Below, piece by piece: positions 6,588 to 9,251 of a stretch of DNA of 9,251 nucleotides. The notes below the pieces were generated by a model. The model made no database searches, was not told the DNA's origin, and was given only the letters and a program-made list of their open reading frames with translations. The position numbers and the translations under genes are program-made. This DNA is from Lentisphaeria bacterium (GTDB lineage: Bacteria; Verrucomicrobiota; Lentisphaeria; JABSQK01; UBA12247). The DNA lies in NCBI GenBank assembly GCA_003477185.1, contig DMTJ01000566.1, positions 1 through 9,251 of the forward strand. Reading direction: 5' to 3'. The number at the start of each line of letters is the position of its first letter. The first letter of the stretch is position 1.

Positions 6588-8056
6588 TTCTGTTCCTCCT
6601 GCTTTTGGTCCAGCCCGAGATAGCGCTCCTGCGTGATCCCGTAGGTCGACAGGATGCGCTGTCTGGCCGCTTCTACTTGCGCAGCTTCGATCACCAGCGG
6701 TCGGCCCTGGCCGACTAGGCGAATGACATGATGAGCGACGTCTTGGTCGATCGCTTCAGCGAGATCGGCGAGACCTCGGATGGTCTTGCCGTTTACTTCT
6801 TCAACGACACCGTTGCGGAGTTCGCGAAAATAGCTGTTAATGCTATCTGGAATCATCTCGCTGAAGACGACGATTTCGGGGTGGTCTAGGTAGATCTCGT
6901 CGGAGACAAAGTATGAGTAGCGATACATGACCTCGAGGTCGTCGATGCTGTAGGTGGAAAGGAAGTTGCGATCCACCGGCTGAAACAGCAGGCCTGCGAA
7001 TAGCACGAAGCGAGGCCGTACGTCGTAGGTCTTGGCCAGAATGCGGTAGGGCCAGGCTCCCTTCAACGTGACATCCACGTCGATCGTTTCCCGATTTCTA
7101 ATTACACCGAAGCACACGATATCGCCATGAAACTTGCGCTCTACAATCTCTTCCAGTTGGACAGAGCCACCGTCGAGCACAATCTGGCCATCGCTGCTGA
7201 TGCGGTGGCCGTCAATGGCGATGAGTACATCGTCCACCTGCAAGGCACCGTGAGCGGAGCCAACCTGGGGAATTGAGGTGACCAGCACGCCGGTGTCGTC
7301 ATCCACTAGTGCCAAGCTGCGTCGCAATGCCGGGTTCTGCAGCGTCTGGTAGTTTACAGCCAGTTCGACATAGCCGTCATAGCTGCCGTCCTCGATGTCC
7401 TTGACGAAGCGCTTCATGACAGGCGTCGGGATCATGTAACCGGTGTTCTGCGCGACAGCTCCACTGAGGCCCTGAAATGCTACGCCAACGCACTTTCCGT
7501 CTTGCAAGACCGGGCCGCCGCTATTTCCGGGGTTGATCGCTGCATCAATTTGAATTGCCAGATGCGCGTCGAGGGAGGAATGGCTGTAGGTGCGAAATTC
7601 GATGCGTGAGACCACGCCGCGTGTGACGGACATGCGTTCGCCGCCAATCGGGTAGCCGTAGGTCGTGACCGTGGAATGCAGATCCGGAATGTCGCCAAAA
7701 GAGAGCGAGGCCATACCCTTGAAGAAGCTTGGATCTTCGACCGTGAGCAGGGCCAAGTCACAGTCATGGGCGATGTGCAGGATTTGCGCGGGGTACTCGT
7801 TGGGGTCACCATCGCGCTCGACTGTGATCAGCCGGGAATTACTGACCACGTGTGCATTGGTCATGATCTGGCGCTCGCCGATCAGAAAGCCACTGCCAAC
7901 TCCGCCCCCGACGCTCCCAGAGCTCCACGGTTGCCGGTAGTCCGGGGACTGGGCAGCAACGCTAATGCGAACGACGCAGTTACGCAGGCGCTCGACTTCC
8001 TCGTTTGCAGCTGAGGCAAGAAACGGGTATAACAGAAGGGCAAAAAGGATGCGCAT
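6584..8056 (-). CDS. Secreted DEG9-type trypsin-like serine protease with PDZ domains
   Basis: This is a Deg/HtrA-family endoprotease of 490 residues, predicted to act in the periplasm on misfolded or selected proteins. A signal peptide is clear (about 1-16, ending LASA). The protease domain (about 22-222) has the full triad: His69 in TNAHVV, Asp100 in HDCDLALL and Ser179 in NPGNSGGP (175-182). PDZ1 spans about 228-335. The C-terminal part carries the DEG9-type region (PRFVLFAGLLFQPV, 348-361) and a second PDZ-like segment around 395-460. YPIGGERMSVTRGVVSR (135-151) and AAINPGNSGGPV (172-183) match the family typified by plant DEG9 more closely than DegP/DegQ. I see no Shine-Dalgarno before the ATG and no upstream in-frame start, but the signal peptide begins right at it. 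The pseudoprotease gene overlaps its stop. Confidence 0.93.
   Translation of the reverse strand: MRILFALLLYPFLASAANEEVERLRNCVVRISVAAQSPDYRQPWSSGSVGGGVGSGFLIGERQIMTNAHVVSNSRLITVERDGDPNEYPAQILHIAHDCDLALLTVEDPSFFKGMASLSFGDIPDLHSTVTTYGYPIGGERMSVTRGVVSRIEFRTYSHSSLDAHLAIQIDAAINPGNSGGPVLQDGKCVGVAFQGLSGAVAQNTGYMIPTPVMKRFVKDIEDGSYDGYVELAVNYQTLQNPALRRSLALVDDDTGVLVTSIPQVGSAHGALQVDDVLIAIDGHRISSDGQIVLDGGSVQLEEIVERKFHGDIVCFGVIRNRETIDVDVTLKGAWPYRILAKTYDVRPRFVLFAGLLFQPVDRNFLSTYSIDDLEVMYRYSYFVSDEIYLDHPEIVVFSEMIPDSINSYFRELRNGVVEEVNGKTIRGLADLAEAIDQDVAHHVIRLVGQGRPLVIEAAQVEAARQRILSTYGITQERYLGLDQKQEEQK
6595..6600 (-). promoter_or_regulatory. Strong ribosome binding site of the pseudoprotease gene
   Basis: A consensus AGGAGG lies seven bases before the ATG, within the final codons of the active protease gene. 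It is the best Shine-Dalgarno I found in the window. The upstream active protease gene has none that I can see, so the second product could be made in at least equal amount. Confidence 0.75.
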
Positions 8057-8093
8057 AGAAGAACCGGCTGAATCTTGTGTAGGGGAGAGGGAA

Positions 8094-8135
8094 GGCCCAC
8101 GCGGGCCGTCAAACGGCGGGCGTCTTCGAGCCCGC
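8094..8135 (-). terminator. Tandem hairpins after the VWA gene, possible weak terminator or processing site
   Basis: Reading the minus strand, just after the VWA stop codon there is a perfect six-base stem GCGGGC/GCCCGC (8130-8135 with 8116-8121, eight-base loop). A second stem GGCCC/GGGCC with a four-base loop follows (8103-8107 with 8094-8098). An alternative stem GCCGT/ACGGC spans the space between them. The bases following the stems are only GTTTG and a pyrimidine-rich TTCCCTCTCCCC, without a real U-run. I therefore read it as partial termination or an mRNA processing or stability element between the VWA gene and the proteases, not a strong terminator. Confidence 0.38.
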
Positions 8136-8136
8136 T

Positions 8137-9251
8137 TCAGTGCTGTCTCGCGCGCTGAACGGTCTGAAGAATGTCTTCCACTCGCACCCGCCTGGGCAAC
8201 TCGTTGCTAAAAGCATCAGACAGGGTCCGCAGGTCGCCGCGGGTAAAGGTCTGGCTGGCCGGTAACCTGCGCAAGGCTTCCCCAGCCATAGCAGCCAGCT
8301 GAAACCCAGCTGAACCCTTTGACAGCTCTGCGCGGGCGAACTCGGTCGTACAAGAGCGAAACGCTTCCTTGCCACGCACGCCACCGTGATCGTAGAGAAC
8401 TTTGAAGTCCGCCAGACGTTCGCCAGAACCGAGGGCACGTTTCAGCTCGACCTCGTAAAGATACGTCAAGGATTTTCCCTCACTCAGCTCGGGGGCCATT
8501 TGAACGTTATGGTTTGCCGCGATCCATTTGGCATCACGCGTCACGAGGCGAGCGCGGGCCACGATCTGCTTGTTGAAGGTGACGGTCATCATCAGGTTGG
8601 CACCCGTTACCCGCCCTCGTGACTCTACAGCCCGTGCCACATCCTGGCTGCTGGGGGAGCTGCCGCTGCTGACGGGGAATACTTTTGCACCATAGAGTGC
8701 CGCAGCTCGGGCAGCAACGGGATTTGCCGCTGGGTTTTCTCCGATCGGAATCGCTAGAACCTCGATGTCACTTAGCGGTTTCGGCCATCTGTCCGGGGTC
8801 ATCATGGTCGATCGATCGTCTGCGTTGATCATCATGATGACGCGGCGGAGTTTGTCTGATGGAGATTTGCTGGTGAAGGCCTCGTGCATCGCGCCCGACC
8901 AATCTACATCGCGGACGGGACGCGATTTCAACGCAGTGCGCAACATGCGTTCCTGAGTCGAGGGGACGTTCTCAGCAATCTTCTGGAACTGGTGGCCACA
9001 GCTGACCATGGTGATTCGTGTCGTTTCGGTCATGCCGCGCAACATGCGCTCGATCAGCCAATGGGCACGATTGATGCCCTGCAGGTCGGACATGGGCGGG
9101 ATACAGATGTAGGTAGTCTCTGGGTCGACCTTTTCTCCCTGCTGTCCGGGAGAGATTACGGCGATGCGCAACAGGTGCAGCCCGGGATTGAATGGCGAGG
9201 GCGCGTATTCCATTTGAATGCCAAGCTCACCGCTGTTTCCGTGGGGGCGAT
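8137..9251 (-). CDS. YfbK-like von Willebrand factor A protein with degenerate metal site, 5' end outside window
   Basis: The frame is open through the right edge: twelve codons precede the ATG at 9213, so that Met is internal and the N-terminus is missing. Residues are numbered from it. APSPFNPGLHLLRIAV (4-19) resembles the segment just before the VWA domain in YfbK-type proteins. The VWA-like domain follows (about 34-200), then a C-terminal domain like that of YfbK (DUF3520), with VTFNKQIVARARLVT (211-225), EGKSLTYLYEVEL (245-257) and a helical end. Metal-ion-dependent adhesion site residues are lost: YICIPPMSDL (35-44) replaces the usual DxSxS strand, DVDWSGAMHEA (102-112) lacks the usual Thr, and INADDRS (129-135) replaces TDGDFN. 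Family members are usually envelope-associated. It precedes the protease pair by 80 bases on the same strand. The family call rests on my recall of motifs. Confidence 0.72.
   Translation of the reverse strand, partial: RPHGNSGELGIQMEYAPSPFNPGLHLLRIAVISPGQQGEKVDPETTYICIPPMSDLQGINRAHWLIERMLRGMTETTRITMVSCGHQFQKIAENVPSTQERMLRTALKSRPVRDVDWSGAMHEAFTSKSPSDKLRRVIMMINADDRSTMMTPDRWPKPLSDIEVLAIPIGENPAANPVAARAAALYGAKVFPVSSGSSPSSQDVARAVESRGRVTGANLMMTVTFNKQIVARARLVTRDAKWIAANHNVQMAPELSEGKSLTYLYEVELKRALGSGERLADFKVLYDHGGVRGKEAFRSCTTEFARAELSKGSAGFQLAAMAGEALRRLPASQTFTRGDLRTLSDAFSNELPRRVRVEDILQTVQRARQH

Noticed and set aside
8057..8136. A promoter in the gap before the active protease (TTGACG on the minus strand around 8109-8114)
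   Set aside because: The only -10-like sequence, TACACA, is about 25 bases away, too far for a normal promoter.
9180..9213. ATG at 9213 as the true start of the VWA protein
   Set aside because: The frame stays open for twelve codons to the window edge, no Shine-Dalgarno precedes the ATG, and the family-like segment begins around it, so the real start is outside the window.

Overview
The window carries seven protein-coding genes, all on the minus strand, packed tightly enough to suggest two transcription units. I see no RNA gene, mobile element or CRISPR array. The type IIA topoisomerase subunits at the low-coordinate end belong to the ParE/ParC branch I associate with Bacteroidota, Chlamydiae and Verrucomicrobiota. 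The genes are G+C-rich, there are good Shine-Dalgarno sites, and there are DEG9-type serine proteases and a YfbK-like von Willebrand A protein. Together these point to a Gram-negative bacterium of the PVC group, most likely Verrucomicrobiota (perhaps Opitutae). That placement is inference, because there is no rRNA or other marker here to fix it.

Read in the direction of transcription (high to low coordinates), the first unit starts beyond the right edge. It begins with a 5'-truncated YfbK-like VWA protein whose metal site (MIDAS) is degenerate (8137-9251). After 80 bases with two small hairpins come two secreted DEG9-type proteins whose genes overlap by four bases. The first (6584-8056) has an intact His-Asp-Ser triad. 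The second (5121-6587) has the same architecture but has lost the triad, with Asp and Asn exactly where His and Asp should be. Then follow ribonuclease PH (rph, 4373-5086), a minimal sigma-54-type AAA+ activator with a Fis helix-turn-helix and no sensor domain (3381-4376), and dihydrofolate reductase (folA, 2911-3384). rph/regulator and regulator/folA each overlap by four bases.

A 176-base gap (2735-2910) holds a perfect TATAAT -10 box and a 12-base palindrome. It leads into the second unit, parE (929-2734) and parC (1-932, C-terminus cut by the window edge), which also overlap by four bases.

The topoisomerase, rph and folA genes are housekeeping. The part worth a second look is 5121-9251: an active envelope protease translationally coupled to a catalytically dead twin, preceded by a VWA protein that has lost its metal site. 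This looks like a protease/pseudoprotease/adaptor module of the cell envelope. The topoisomerase pair is also notable for non-standard residues at positions that contact quinolones in E. coli enzymes.
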